A DNA stretch of 64,000 nt from Hydrogenophaga sp. (GCF_025699295.1 NZ_JAILWB010000008.1:156463-220462); one strand, 5' to 3'. Counted from the first letter of the stretch, positions 27,026-36,100 are shown. Translations and numbers: made by a program. Notes: generated by a model from the letters alone, not told the origin.

Positions 27026-27662
27026 CGAAAAGTTCCTTAAAGACATTTCCAAGGCCAATCTCTTTGAGGACGGGGACTAAGCCGTCCTGCAGTCGCTCAG
27101 GGCTGTAGCCGCAGATGCGGCAGCACTGTTCAAACGAGAAAGGTGTTGCGGATTGAGGCAGGATTGCCTCAACAGGCTGCATGTGTTCGTCCTGGAGGAC
27201 GGCAACCATGGTGGTGGGAGCGAAGATCCACTGCAGGACCTCTTTCTTCTCTGCGCCGTTGCCGCGGGCCTGAAGCAACCTCAGCGAGTAGTGCAGGACT
27301 ACCTCGTGAAGCTCCTCAATGGCGGCATCGGACCACTCTTCGGACTCACCGTCGAGCGCTTCGATCTGTTCGATGACATTGACCCGCAAAGGGTCCACAT
27401 CACAGTTCAGTTCGTTGCCGTCTCTGGGTCCGCCAAGTGGGATGTCCAGCAGGCGATCGTCAATCGCATCGAACAGGCCTGCGTCCGCTGTTGCCTCCCT
27501 GACCCGAAAGGTCCTGGTGGCACCGTCGCGGCGATGGGCTTTGTCCTTGCGCTGCTCGATCGCGAGCATGGCCTGCTCAACAGCCTCGATTTCGTGGCTG
27601 AGGAACATCGGCAGGTGAAGCTGTCGGTATTGCTGCGTGGGGTCAGTCGCTGCGGCGCTCAT
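26955..27662 (-). CDS. Plasmid protein of unknown function (235 residues)
   Basis: The first gene of the ATPase-SSB operon. It has acidic helical sequence (HEIEAVEQAMLAIEQRKDKAHRR), a PLGGPRDGNELNCDVD stretch, and FEQCCRICGYSPERLQDGL, which includes a CC..C group. No known family comes to mind. Its last 71 bp overlap the ATPase start, suggesting coupled translation. It is preceded by pseudoknot leader copy 4. Confidence 0.7.
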   Translation of the reverse strand: MSAAATDPTQQYRQLHLPMFLSHEIEAVEQAMLAIEQRKDKAHRRDGATRTFRVREATADAGLFDAIDDRLLDIPLGGPRDGNELNCDVDPLRVNVIEQIEALDGESEEWSDAAIEELHEVVLHYSLRLLQARGNGAEKKEVLQWIFAPTTMVAVLQDEHMQPVEAILPQSATPFSFEQCCRICGYSPERLQDGLVPVLKEIGLGNVFKELFDGKQNTRNPEVQRANDLRVGGST

Positions 27663-27722
27663 AGGATCTCTCCCAGATGCCGGCGATGTATGTGTCCATC
27701 GAGCTTCCAGCTGGTGTGCCGG

Positions 27723-27805
27723 AAAAGCCCCCAGCCGGGAGCTTGTCCCGGCGGGGTGGATGAATGCGGTGTGACCGCTTGGTGAATGCTGGCACTAAGA
27801 CCAGC
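27723..27805 (-). ncRNA. Pseudoknot leader RNA, copy 4 (head of the CobS-like/ssb operon)
   Basis: 5' hairpin GCTGG/CCAGC (27788-27805, loop TCTTAGTG), an extra small hairpin GCGGT/ACCGC (27767-27779), outer CCCC/GGGG, inner GCCGGGA/TCCCGGC, and a loop AAGC that pairs with GCTT downstream. The loop pairing differs in sequence from other copies (CACC/GGTG, CCAC/GTGG), which is good covariation support. Confidence 0.7.
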
Positions 27806-27902
27806 GCTGCTCGACTTGCATCGAGAAGTGCTCATGGCATGGGCGCAGGCCAATGCCCTCAGCAGTTCTCACGCGTGAGCGAAAAAAGTGCGTGTAGGGA
27901 TG

Positions 27903-27936
27903 AAAAAAAAGGAAGGGCAAGAGCCCTTCCCTTTTC
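27903..27936. terminator. Rho-independent terminator after the 44-residue peptide gene
   Basis: GGAAGGGC and GCCCTTCC form an 8-bp stem with loop AAGA, flanked by an A-run on the left and T-run on the right, so it can end transcription from either side. It lies 18 bp past the peptide stop. Confidence 0.8.
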
Positions 27937-27953
27937 TCAGCAAGCGATGTTGA

Positions 27954-28088
27954 TCACTTGCCTGCCTCTTCCAGAACCTTCTCGATCTGAGAATGACGAT
28001 CCTGGATCTTGGTGGAACCAGCAGTGCCGGTGCCGATAGCGAAGTAGGCGACCAACAGCGAAGCGACGACCAGCAGAACTGCTTTCAT
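27954..28088 (-). CDS. 44-residue single-span membrane peptide
   Basis: ATG at 28088 follows GGAGAGTCCC, a strong RBS. The peptide opens MKAVLLVVASLLVAYFAIG, a single hydrophobic segment, and continues with TGTAGSTKIQDRHSQIEKVL and a basic end. It could be an exported or inner-membrane small protein. It has its own pseudoknot leader and terminator, so it is a separate short transcript, which makes a real function likely; none can be named. Confidence 0.6.
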   Translation of the reverse strand: MKAVLLVVASLLVAYFAIGTGTAGSTKIQDRHSQIEKVLEEAGK

Positions 28089-28120
28089 GGGACTCTCCAG
28101 AAAAGGAAGACCCACCAAGC

Positions 28121-28158
28121 AATCCGCACCCAACGGGCAATGGAATTGCCCAGATGGG
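28121..28158 (-). ncRNA. Pseudoknot leader RNA, copy 5 (upstream of the 44-residue peptide)
   Basis: Outer CCCA/TGGG and inner GGGCAA/TTGCCC stems are clear; the loop-downstream pairing is only about three base pairs (TCC/GGA), so the pseudoknot is weaker here. Confidence 0.5.
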
Positions 28159-28527
28159 AAGTTTCGATGCGATGAACTCACCGGAGTGGGAACATCAGTT
28201 GAACGCGTGCAGGTGGCACGCAACGGAGCTTTGCAGCTACGTTTCTTTCGACTACGTCGAGGAAGACGTCACGGCTCAAACCATCAAGCCGTCACGTCTT
28301 TCCCGTGCGTGAATTCTATCCAAGGACCAGGCAAGTAACATGGACTGGGGACCGAAGCCCCCGCCACGCGAGACCCGTAGGGCCTCGACCATCATTGCTG
28401 TTGCTCTTGCGAGCGGCTCCCAGTGATCTACCGAGGGCAGTTATTGATCTGAATGTTTAGGTGTCCCATCTGCACCGCCGCTGGTAACCAGAAGGCCGTT
28501 GCATTATTCGGCCACCCCTGATCGAGG
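28159..28527. other. Gene-free stretch
   Basis: Between the leader of the small peptide gene and the stop of the TraB-like gene, I see no convincing coding frame, repeat or terminator. It may hold the promoter for the peptide transcript. Confidence 0.4.
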
Positions 28528-29871
28528 TCAATCGATCCGGCTCAGTGTGTTCGTGGCCATCATGTGCGGAACACCGGTGACCATGGCCAGCGCGTTGAAG
28601 TGTTTCGCCTGTACGCGCGCGGCAAGGGCTTCCCCCGCCCCTGCCGAGGAGGTGACGAGTGCGAGCGAATGCGCCGGCTTTGTAAGCTGCTTCAAGAGAA
28701 GCGCGCCCCCTGGCAGCGCTTCGTCAGCGATCACCAGGCGCATCGTTTGCTGCAAGCCACCCGCCGTACCCAAGGGGGCCACCGCAACGATGCGTTCGTT
28801 CCGGAGGCAATGCGGTCCAGGCCAGTCGAAAACTAGGTTTCTCGGGTCCGTTGCGCACATGAGGACGGGCTGTTCTCCCTCGCGCAAGATGACTACCGCC
28901 AGCCTCGCTCTCGTGATCCCTGCCTCCCCGTCGGCGCTTTCAGTGACGCTAACACCCATCCCGAAAGCAATCGCTCCCGCATCCGTGGCCGGGTTCGTTT
29001 CTCGTGCAAACGAAGCGACTTCCTCGACCGGATGCACCCCGAAAGCATTCACCCCAGTGAGGACCAGCCCGACCTTCGCTCCGGGCTCGTCTGCGCCGCC
29101 GAGCGCTGCCAAACTAAGTTTCGTGCGAGCAATCCGCTCCTCCAAGGTGACCGCTCCAGCCTCTCCCAGCCGCCCCCATCTGCTTTGAACGGCTGCAGCC
29201 TGCCCTGCCTGCCGCGGGACCACGGTTTGGTCGCCAAGGCCCTTTCCGATCACCGCAAACGCGATGATCAGCGCCAGCCCGCGCGCCGAATGCCATGCCC
29301 AGCGCTTGATGGTTCGATGACGCTCAGACAGCACGTGGTACACGGTGAACGCAGTGACGACTGGCCCAAGCACCAGGGTTGCTAGCCCCCACGAGCCTTT
29401 CGCGTCGAAGGCCCAGCCCCAGGCTGGATGTACAGCACCCATGAGGCCCAGCGGCGTCAGCAGTGTGAGCGACCAAGCCAACACCAGACGCAACGCCACG
29501 TGGCCAGCGCGCCGGCGCGGATCGACCACCATCGTCCACATGATCGCGGCGAGCGCCGATCCCCCAAGCCACAGCGTCAGTTTCGGCAGAACATCCGCCC
29601 CCACCATTGGTGATTGCAGCGCGCTGACTGGCAAGGAACTCAACGCTCCGAGATAGTAGCCACCGGCCAAGGTGAACGCAGACCACTTCCTGCGACAGAG
29701 AGCCACAGCTACAGGCAAGACGATGCTCAGGCCGGCCGCCCAGGTCGACAGGGGCCATGCAACAGCCCCCAATGCAGCGCCTGCAACCAAGAGCCCCAGG
29801 GTGACCCCCGCACGGGGTGGGACTGTCTGCGGAGTTGTTTTGCCCAAGAGTGGGTCAGATTGTGTGCGCAT
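28528..29871 (-). CDS. TraB/Lnt-like membrane protein with a degenerate nitrilase domain
   Basis: This 447-residue protein has an N-terminal half with six or so hydrophobic segments and a C-terminal soluble half that aligns with the nitrilase-type domain of the protein at 42509. For example ALLLKQLTKPAHSLALV aligns with FYLLNELQGPVDLYVAM. The catalytic positions are lost: the WPES glutamate region reads LVLTGVNAFG, and the cysteine segment FCYEE reads IADEA. It is therefore probably a non-catalytic paralogue of the plasmid TraB family, whose members resemble apolipoprotein N-acyltransferase. The start has no clear RBS. It diverges from the gene at 30022. Confidence 0.65.
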   Translation of the reverse strand: MRTQSDPLLGKTTPQTVPPRAGVTLGLLVAGAALGAVAWPLSTWAAGLSIVLPVAVALCRRKWSAFTLAGGYYLGALSSLPVSALQSPMVGADVLPKLTLWLGGSALAAIMWTMVVDPRRRAGHVALRLVLAWSLTLLTPLGLMGAVHPAWGWAFDAKGSWGLATLVLGPVVTAFTVYHVLSERHRTIKRWAWHSARGLALIIAFAVIGKGLGDQTVVPRQAGQAAAVQSRWGRLGEAGAVTLEERIARTKLSLAALGGADEPGAKVGLVLTGVNAFGVHPVEEVASFARETNPATDAGAIAFGMGVSVTESADGEAGITRARLAVVILREGEQPVLMCATDPRNLVFDWPGPHCLRNERIVAVAPLGTAGGLQQTMRLVIADEALPGGALLLKQLTKPAHSLALVTSSAGAGEALAARVQAKHFNALAMVTGVPHMMATNTLSRID

Positions 29872-30021
29872 CGTCTGATCAAGTTATCACGCCGGTCTTG
29901 CGATGCAACCCCGCCCGGGGCCGGTCTTCGGGGTGGTATGGGGCCGTTGATCGCCCCTCCTCCTGTTGTTTGGGCACCTAAAGTCACTTTCAACATTTTC
30001 AAACAGCTGGAGAGCACTCCC

Positions 30022-30870
30022 ATGTCACAAGCCCCGAGCGCCGCCGAACTGGCTGCCATCAATCAAATCACTGCCACACGCCAGCGCGCCCTGGTGGAAG
30101 TCTTCGAGGCTGGATTCGCCAGCAACTTCCAAAGCCCCGTTGTCTTCCTGGACAACATGCAACTGCAGTCCCCCCTTTCGGTGCGCTTCTATCGCCGGGA
30201 CTTTGCATACCTGTCCAAGCAGCTGTACCTGGAGTATCAGTACCGCAGCTGGCGTGGCTACAACCCTGAGGTGCTCGACCGCTACAACGAAGTCATCACC
30301 AAGAAGCTCACGAACATCAACATCATGTTCACCAATACCATCAACCGCCTGGAGAAGCTGCTGCAGCAGAACAGTGTGGTGATGGAGAGCTCGCTGTTCC
30401 CCAACCCCGTGACGGTGACCGTGCCGGTGATTGCCTCGCATGCCCGTGCCTATTTCCAGCTGCTGAGCGATCTGGACCGTGTGAACCTGCTGGCCGGCAC
30501 CGCCAACCTGCTGGGCGTGATCGACTCCAAGCAACGCACCGAAGCCGAGTTCATCTGCAAGAAGGCCGTCCGCGCGTTCCGCTCCATCCTGATGAACGAA
30601 GTGGCCAAGCTCTACCGTGAAGCCAAGCGCGTCATGGAAGAGCAGAAGAACGGTGGCAAGGTTGATCCCTCGATGTCGGCTATCGTTGCCGAGCAGGGAA
30701 AAGAGATCGCTGCATTCGAATCGAGTGCAGACGAGGGCTCCGAGGCCGACAGTGCTCTGGCCATTGGCAACGCCGATCCATCGCAACTCATCGATGACGC
30801 TGCGGCTGCGGCCGTCGCCGCTTCTGCTGCCACCAAGGGCCGCAAGAAGGCCGCGACGACCACCGCCTGA
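30022..30870 (+). CDS. Plasmid protein of unknown function, possibly DUF1845/AcaB-like
   Basis: The ATG at 30022 after CTGGAGAGCACTCCC gives 282 residues; the longer upstream frame is antisense to the TraB-like gene. The protein has a core NFQSPVVFLDNMQLQSPLSVRFYRRDFAYLSKQ, given here as key pieces QSPLSVRFYRRDF and KKLTNINIMFTNTINRL, and an Ala/Lys-rich tail. Its pattern reminds me of AcaB/DUF1845 proteins of conjugative elements, some of which act as transcription activators, but I am not certain. A terminator follows at 30915. Confidence 0.6.
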   Translation: MSQAPSAAELAAINQITATRQRALVEVFEAGFASNFQSPVVFLDNMQLQSPLSVRFYRRDFAYLSKQLYLEYQYRSWRGYNPEVLDRYNEVITKKLTNINIMFTNTINRLEKLLQQNSVVMESSLFPNPVTVTVPVIASHARAYFQLLSDLDRVNLLAGTANLLGVIDSKQRTEAEFICKKAVRAFRSILMNEVAKLYREAKRVMEEQKNGGKVDPSMSAIVAEQGKEIAAFESSADEGSEADSALAIGNADPSQLIDDAAAAAVAASAATKGRKKAATTTA

Positions 30871-30914
30871 CCCGTTTTCTCCCTTCTCATCTTTCGCTCC
30901 CAAGAGATGAGCTT

Positions 30915-30944
30915 TGGGCCGTGGCAACGCGGCCCATTTTTTTT
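30915..30944 (+). terminator. Rho-independent terminator
   Basis: TGGGCCG and CGGCCCA form the stem, followed by eight T. It lies between the gene ending at 30870 and the helicase start at 30972, so the helicase likely has readthrough or its own promoter. Confidence 0.85.
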
Positions 30945-30971
30945 GGCCTTTGATCAGCAGTAGGACAAGCC

Positions 30972-32753
30972 ATGGCCTTCACCCGGGCACAGCAGCAAGC
31001 CATCGACCACGACGGACACATGCTCATCGTGGCGGGGCCCGGCTCTGGCAAGACGACGACCTCGGTCGCCAAGGCCATGCGCATCCTCGCCGATCCGCGG
31101 CGAAGCCTCATCATGGTGACCTTCACCAAGGAAGGGGCCGTGGAAATGCGCCGCCGCTTGGACGCCGCCCAGCAAAAGGCAGGTGGCGCCCCCTTCCGTG
31201 AGGAACGACTGATCATCTCGACGTTTCACAGTATCGCGATCAAGCACCTCTACCGCCACACGCCGCGCCAAAAAGTCCTGAGCCCGGTGCAGCAGAACAT
31301 TTTGCTCAACGATGCAATGAGCATGTTCATCCACGATGCGGAGGAGCAAAAGGCAGCGCGCCAGGGTTTTGAGTCCTACATGTATGCGGTGGACCGCTCG
31401 AGCCTGGCCTTGCCTGAGGAGGTCTACCGGGTTATCCAGCGCTACAGCGAGCGACTGCGCGACACCGGCCATACCGACCTGTACTCAATCATGCGCGACT
31501 GTGCGCTACGCGTACACGAAGGCACCATCCCACCCATGCCGTTCACGGACATGCTGGTAGACGAGGGTCAGGACACGGACGATCTGCAGAAACACTGGAT
31601 CTTTGCGCACGCGCGCGCCGGCTGCCGCGTCACTATCGTGGGCGACGACGATCAGTCCATCTACGAGTGGCGCCAAGCCTTGGGCTACGCTGGGATGAAG
31701 TCGTTCATGGACACGTTTCGGGCCAAGCGCATCGAGCTGGGCGACAACTTCCGGTGCCGCTCTGAGATCCTGTCCCATGCCGTCACGCTGGTGGGGCTCA
31801 ACAAGGCGCGGCTGGAGAAGACACTGGTGGCTCGCCGCGGCAAAGGAGGCAGCATCGGCGCATACAACACTGCCAGTGCCACGCACCAGGCGCGCGAGTT
31901 GGCTGCGCTGGTTGCAGAAACCCCCGCGCAGCATTCCAATGCGGTTGTGTTGGCGCGCAAGAACCGCTCCCTGGACTTGCTCGAGATGGAGCTGCGCGCC
32001 GAGGGTGTGGAGTACATGCGCCTGGGCAAGAGCATCTGGGACAACCCTAACATTGCGGGCTACCTGTCGTTCCTGCAAACGCTGCTGGACAACTCGCCTG
32101 TGGGCGTTCTCGGTGTGATGCAGTACCACGGCATCAGCGAGGATCTCAAATCTGAGGTGCTGCGCTCCATGGATGGTAGTGCTGCGACCTTTCTTGACGG
32201 CGAGGTGCCGGATCTCGATCATGCGACAGCCCAGGACCACAAGAACCTGCAGGAGCTTGCCAATAGCTGCGCGTACTGGCGCAAACAGCTACGTGCATCT
32301 CGCACCGGCGTGACAGGTTCGGTGCGAGAGGTGATCTTGGAGGTGGGTTCGCTCTATTCCGGCTGGATGAAGCGGCGCCACACGTCCGAGCTGGTCGATA
32401 TCTGCTCGCGAATCCTCAGCGACCTGAGCGGAACCCTCTCCAGTCGCCTGAAACTGGTCAGCACGCGCTCTCGCGACCTTGACAGTGTTCCCCTGGTCCT
32501 GATGACCATGCACGGCTCCAAGGGCCTGGAATTTGAAACGGTGCACGTGATCGATGCCAGCGCGAGCGACACCGACTCGCATGTGGCCAACTACGAAGCC
32601 GAGCGCAGGCTGATGTACGTGGCGCTCACCCGTGCGAAGAATCGCTGCATGGTCTGGTATTCGGGAAAGCCCCATATGACGGTCACCGAGGCCCGAATCC
32701 CGGTCAAGCACCGGTACGAGGAGGTCAAGGAGCTTCTATTGAAGGGCAACTGA
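30972..32753 (+). CDS. UvrD/Rep-type superfamily 1 DNA helicase
   Basis: This 593-residue protein has all SF1A motifs in order: Q-motif FTRAQQQAID, Walker A AGPGSGKTTT (21-30), DEGQDTDD, GDDDQSIYEWR, NFRCRSE, TMHGSKGLEF and ALTRAKNR. It is shorter than chromosomal UvrD (about 720) and lacks the usual C-terminal tail. It should unwind DNA 3' to 5' with ATP and may serve plasmid replication or repair. The stop overlaps the next start (TGATG), so a small protein is co-translated. Confidence 0.9.
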   Translation: MAFTRAQQQAIDHDGHMLIVAGPGSGKTTTSVAKAMRILADPRRSLIMVTFTKEGAVEMRRRLDAAQQKAGGAPFREERLIISTFHSIAIKHLYRHTPRQKVLSPVQQNILLNDAMSMFIHDAEEQKAARQGFESYMYAVDRSSLALPEEVYRVIQRYSERLRDTGHTDLYSIMRDCALRVHEGTIPPMPFTDMLVDEGQDTDDLQKHWIFAHARAGCRVTIVGDDDQSIYEWRQALGYAGMKSFMDTFRAKRIELGDNFRCRSEILSHAVTLVGLNKARLEKTLVARRGKGGSIGAYNTASATHQARELAALVAETPAQHSNAVVLARKNRSLDLLEMELRAEGVEYMRLGKSIWDNPNIAGYLSFLQTLLDNSPVGVLGVMQYHGISEDLKSEVLRSMDGSAATFLDGEVPDLDHATAQDHKNLQELANSCAYWRKQLRASRTGVTGSVREVILEVGSLYSGWMKRRHTSELVDICSRILSDLSGTLSSRLKLVSTRSRDLDSVPLVLMTMHGSKGLEFETVHVIDASASDTDSHVANYEAERRLMYVALTRAKNRCMVWYSGKPHMTVTEARIPVKHRYEEVKELLLKGN

Positions 32754-32965
32754 TGCGCCGGGTGCACGAGCCGCTGGAGATGGTCTACGAGCGCAGGCCA
32801 CACCGCATGCTCGTGCTGGAGTCTGACAGCACCCAGGAACTTGACGAATTGGTGGAGCGCGCGCGTGGCAAGGGGTGGCAGGACTACCTCGAAGGTCGCG
32901 TTCCAGCCGATGGCTGGTACAGCGCATGGATGCTCAAACCTGCCGGTGAAGCACCACCGCCGTAG
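32753..32965 (+). CDS. Small protein coupled to the helicase (70 residues)
   Basis: The start overlaps the helicase stop by one base (TGATG), which supports expression. The product is charged (MRRVHEPLEMVYERRPHRML), has an acidic-basic middle and ends AGEAPPP. I do not recognise it. It could be a helicase accessory protein, but no evidence beyond position exists. Confidence 0.55.
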   Translation: MRRVHEPLEMVYERRPHRMLVLESDSTQELDELVERARGKGWQDYLEGRVPADGWYSAWMLKPAGEAPPP

Positions 32966-32978
32966 CAATTCCTGGCCA

Positions 32979-33680
32979 TCACCCTGCAAGAGTCTGGTCG
33001 CTCACATAGACGCCTCGGGACGCTCGCGCTGAGAGTGCGTTGTATCCCTCCATGAGCACCGTCATCGGCAGCTCGTAGACGAGATCGGGGCCACTGGTGT
33101 CATAGATGACCACCATCTGCTGCTCGATGGACGCCCCTCCTCGCACCGCGACCACACGAACGACATGATTCTGGGGTCGCACCAGTGGCGGGGTGTAGTC
33201 CAGTTGGCGTTGGGCCGACAAGTACCGGTAGATTGGCTTCGCAGAGAGCGCCACGATCACGACTCGCGAGGCCCGCACTCCCCCAACGATCATGGCGTGA
33301 GCCTCAGCGGTTGGCGTTAGCTTCCCGGACAGCAGCGCACCCATCGCTCCGCCAACATACTTCCCCGGCATGCCAAGGCGCGCCAGGACGTCGCCGTACG
33401 CCGTGATCGCCTCGACCCGGTTGGCGATTTCCCGCACTCTCGCTTCGGTCGGAACGCTTTTGCCCAGTGCGATGGCGGCGCCTCTGACCTGGTAGAACAC
33501 GCAGGTGTCCCCGACTTGCCTCTCTGCAGCCTTGGTCGCTGCATTGATCCACGCGGCTTGTTTCCCATAGGCCGCCGCCTCAACAGCCACCGAAAGCCGT
33601 TCGCCGGCCTGCGTGGCCGAGAGGTGAAGCATTGCCAGCAGCGCGGCGATGAGAAGAAGAAGGTTCCTGGTACGTGTCAT
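32979..33680 (-). CDS. Exported protein of unknown function
   Basis: This 233-residue protein starts MTRTRNLLLLIAALLAMLHL and has a signal peptide with likely cleavage after SATQAGE region. The mature part is mixed helix and strand (VGDTCVFYQVRGAAIALGKS, AVRGGASIEQQMVVIYD). No catalytic motif or family recognised. It is oriented toward the helicase pair and is not close to the PRTRC genes, from which it is separated by a terminator. Confidence 0.65.
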   Translation of the reverse strand: MTRTRNLLLLIAALLAMLHLSATQAGERLSVAVEAAAYGKQAAWINAATKAAERQVGDTCVFYQVRGAAIALGKSVPTEARVREIANRVEAITAYGDVLARLGMPGKYVGGAMGALLSGKLTPTAEAHAMIVGGVRASRVVIVALSAKPIYRYLSAQRQLDYTPPLVRPQNHVVRVVAVRGGASIEQQMVVIYDTSGPDLVYELPMTVLMEGYNALSARASRGVYVSDQTLAG

Positions 33681-33784
33681 GTTCGAGTCATTTCGACAGT
33701 TGAGGTGAATTCAAGATATCTGAGTCTCTCGAAACTTCCAGATCGGTTGTCGAAGGCGGTGGTGGCATGTGCACCTCAGCCCCT

Positions 33785-33820
33785 CAAAAAAAAGGCCCGA
33801 GCGCAATGCCCGGGCCTTTT
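33785..33820. terminator. Bidirectional terminator ending the PRTRC ThiF operon
   Basis: GGCCCG and CGGGCC form the stem core, with AAAA/TTTT extending it and a run of eight A on the left that gives a U-run for minus-strand transcripts. It lies 27 bp beyond the ThiF stop. Confidence 0.85.
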
Positions 33821-33846
33821 CCGTGTGTTGTTGAACCTGCAGCACG

Positions 33847-34719
33847 TCAAGCCGCGACGGCCTCCTCATGTTGCTTCTTCTTGCGCTTGGCCACCACGGA
33901 CGGCCTCTCGACCTTGTGGCGCTTGCCATCGCGAACGATGCCAAAGCGTTCCCACACCGCGGCGTCGATCCGCAAGGGCGTCACCATCATCCGGTTGAGG
34001 TTGATGAACGCACCCTGCGTATCTAGACGCCCCTCGGTGAACAGCATCCACAGCAGATTCGCTGCGAAATCCGACACCGTCGTGTTGATGTACAGGCTCT
34101 GCTTCTCCAGCGCTTCGGCCAATGAACACGATGGCGTGTTGTCCTTGTCCTCGGCAGCCGAGTCGATGAGATCTGGGTAGAACTCAGCGATGTGCGGCAG
34201 TCGCTTCGGGTCGTCCTTCACCTTGCGGCGCGACGTGACCTGCCCGAGCACCACCTGCCCATCGTTGGCACGGTTTCCCGTGTCCAACCAATAGCGGGTG
34301 CCGCTCGCACAGTTCTCCAAGCCTCGCAGGATCGCCAGGCGGGCAGCGCGGTTGTCCACCGCGCCTATCACCAGGTCGAAGGCATCCAGGCTGGCTCGGG
34401 TTCCGAGGATGGCCGGTTGCGCCTTCCATCTCGTGCACTCCAGCGCCATGTTTGCTCTGTTGACCAGGACATCGCACTTGTATGCGCCGATGTCGCTTGG
34501 GTAGAACGCCTGTCGCCCGATGTTGGCAGCAGACACCGTGTCCGGATCCACAACCACCACATCGAGGCCATTGGGATGACCTTTCGCCTTCAGTGCACGG
34601 TGCAGCGCAACGAGCTTCTCGAGCATTCGACTACCTGTGCCTCCTGCTCCCACGAGGAGCACTTTCACAGCGCGCGTCATCAGCTTTCCGTCTAGCACGT
34701 GAGTATCGCGTGGCTTCAC
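33847..34719 (-). CDS. PRTRC system ThiF-family (E1-like) protein
   Basis: This 290-residue E1-like protein has the nucleotide-binding GAGGTGS (24-30), VVVVDPD with D58, and ANIGRQ (R69, Q70) that contacts ATP in ThiF/MoeB enzymes. Near residue 198 the PSCSLAEAL motif provides a candidate catalytic cysteine. E1-like proteins activate the C-terminus of a beta-grasp partner by adenylation. The start overlaps the PRTRC A stop (ATGA), linking it with the JAMM and E2-like genes upstream. Taken with PRTRC C, it completes a ubiquitin-like set. Its biological role is unknown. Confidence 0.92.
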   Translation of the reverse strand: MKPRDTHVLDGKLMTRAVKVLLVGAGGTGSRMLEKLVALHRALKAKGHPNGLDVVVVDPDTVSAANIGRQAFYPSDIGAYKCDVLVNRANMALECTRWKAQPAILGTRASLDAFDLVIGAVDNRAARLAILRGLENCASGTRYWLDTGNRANDGQVVLGQVTSRRKVKDDPKRLPHIAEFYPDLIDSAAEDKDNTPSCSLAEALEKQSLYINTTVSDFAANLLWMLFTEGRLDTQGAFINLNRMMVTPLRIDAAVWERFGIVRDGKRHKVERPSVVAKRKKKQHEEAVAA

Positions 34720-35342
34720 AGCGTCACCTCCAGGCTGCCATCGGCTTTGATCGCCGCTGGCATGTAGAGGCCCGCCATGCAGAGCCGGATGGCCGAACTT
34801 GGCGTTGCGTGATCCAGGTTTCCCAGAACCGCACTGAACTTCATGGAGCCGTGATCGTCTTGATCATCGACCTCGGAGAAGAACGCTCGATGCTCTCCGT
34901 GGCTGTGGAAATCCACCACCAGGTGTTCGCTATCCGCCATGCGAACCTCTTCGAACTGCACGTAGACCGCGTTGGCGACCACGCTCTTGCGAACCTGATA
35001 GCGCCACTGGTTGGTCTTGGAGTTCCAGATCAGAGCGGCGGCGACCTCATTCGGAAGCGCTGCGCGCGCGTCGGCGGTGAACTGACGAATCAGATCAGCC
35101 GGAACACGAGAGCAGCGCACCCGAACAGAGGCTTCCAACTCCCCGTAGGGAAGCTGCAGACCGCCGTCGAGACTTGCCACCGGATGCACGATCTGCAGCC
35201 AGGGAAGGCTGACTTCGCGCATCACGCCGGTTTTGCCGACCAAGAAGCGAACTCCATGCTCGGCGTATTCTTGCAGGGGCTCCGCAGTCGGTACCGCCAC
35301 AAGCGGGAAGGCGCTCAGGATCGCCTTGTCCATGTTGTTCAT
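34716..35342 (-). CDS. PRTRC system protein A, JAMM-type metalloprotease
   Basis: This 208-residue protein contains DFHSHGEHRAFFSEVDD, which fits the JAMM zinc signature HxH-x7-S-x2-D (H146, H148, S156, D159). A glutamate at about residue 99 (LPNEVAAALIWN) sits where the catalytic acid of JAMM enzymes is found. JAMM proteases remove ubiquitin-like tags or mature their precursors. All metal and catalytic residues are intact, so it is predicted to be active. It overlaps its neighbours on both sides. Confidence 0.9.
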   Translation of the reverse strand: MNNMDKAILSAFPLVAVPTAEPLQEYAEHGVRFLVGKTGVMREVSLPWLQIVHPVASLDGGLQLPYGELEASVRVRCSRVPADLIRQFTADARAALPNEVAAALIWNSKTNQWRYQVRKSVVANAVYVQFEEVRMADSEHLVVDFHSHGEHRAFFSEVDDQDDHGSMKFSAVLGNLDHATPSSAIRLCMAGLYMPAAIKADGSLEVTL

Positions 35343-36100
35343 CAGAATTCTCCTTCGGCCCGAACGTGCGGGCGCTCATAGAAATCGAGCGCCAACAGAT
35401 CGTTGACGTTGAGTTTGATGTCCACCAGAACGTTCTCGGGGAACGTCTTGGCAGGCCGATTGAGTTGCTTCTGCCAAAAGGCGCAGGGCTCAACCCCGAG
35501 GGTCAACCTGTCCTTCTGACGGAAGTTCGGGTGGGTGAAGTTCGATCCGAAGAAGAACCGTTCCCAGGCCTCGAGGTCGTTGCGCTGATCCTCTTCCGGC
35601 AGCATGGCGTTGCCCACGCAGACCTGGCCGTTGGACCACACGTTGAAGAACGGGGCTTGAAACAGTTGGGTCTGCCTCGTCGGTGCAGCGTCGCCCTTGA
35701 AGGCGAAGACATGCAGCGTGCGAGCCGCGGCCATGAACACCAGCCCCGGGGTGGGACAGGTGCCTTTACCGCTGAACTCGACCAGGCTGTGACTGCTCGC
35801 CTTGAAGAACATCGCGCGCTTGCGCGGCGGTGTCCACCAGATGAGCCGCCCCATACCCCTTGCGAGGATGGCCGGGTCGTTCCACTCGATGCTGGGCCGA
35901 TCCTTGGGTTTGAGCCCTTCGATCAGCGCCTTGTAATCGCCCTCTGTGAGGGGGCTTCCCGGTCGAATCATGGGCTTACCGTCCATGAGCTCGATCGGAT
36001 GCTTCGTCGCGTAAGCGTCTCGGCTTGCGCGCGACTGGTAGACCAGTAGGGCATGGGTCAGGTTGTACTGATCGCCCAGGCTGTCCGCTTCAAATTTCAT
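35342..36100 (-). CDS. PRTRC system protein B, E2-like
   Basis: The ATG at 36100 follows GGAGACGACG, preferred over an in-frame ATG at 36112; length is 252. PRTRC B belongs to the predicted prokaryotic E2 group. The likely catalytic cysteine is in FFNVWSNGQVCVGN (about C161), comparable with the HPNxxxxGxICL loop of E2 enzymes. A WW pair and PTPGLVFMAA are other conserved-looking pieces. It would receive an activated modifier from the E1-like ThiF and transfer it. The start overlaps the F gene by 11 bp. Confidence 0.88.
   Translation of the reverse strand: MKFEADSLGDQYNLTHALLVYQSRASRDAYATKHPIELMDGKPMIRPGSPLTEGDYKALIEGLKPKDRPSIEWNDPAILARGMGRLIWWTPPRKRAMFFKASSHSLVEFSGKGTCPTPGLVFMAAARTLHVFAFKGDAAPTRQTQLFQAPFFNVWSNGQVCVGNAMLPEEDQRNDLEAWERFFFGSNFTHPNFRQKDRLTLGVEPCAFWQKQLNRPAKTFPENVLVDIKLNVNDLLALDFYERPHVRAEGEF

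Noticed and set aside
29872-30021. A ninth pseudoknot leader on the plus strand before 30022
   Set aside because: C-rich and G-rich blocks are present but inner stem and loop pairing cannot be fitted to the pattern.
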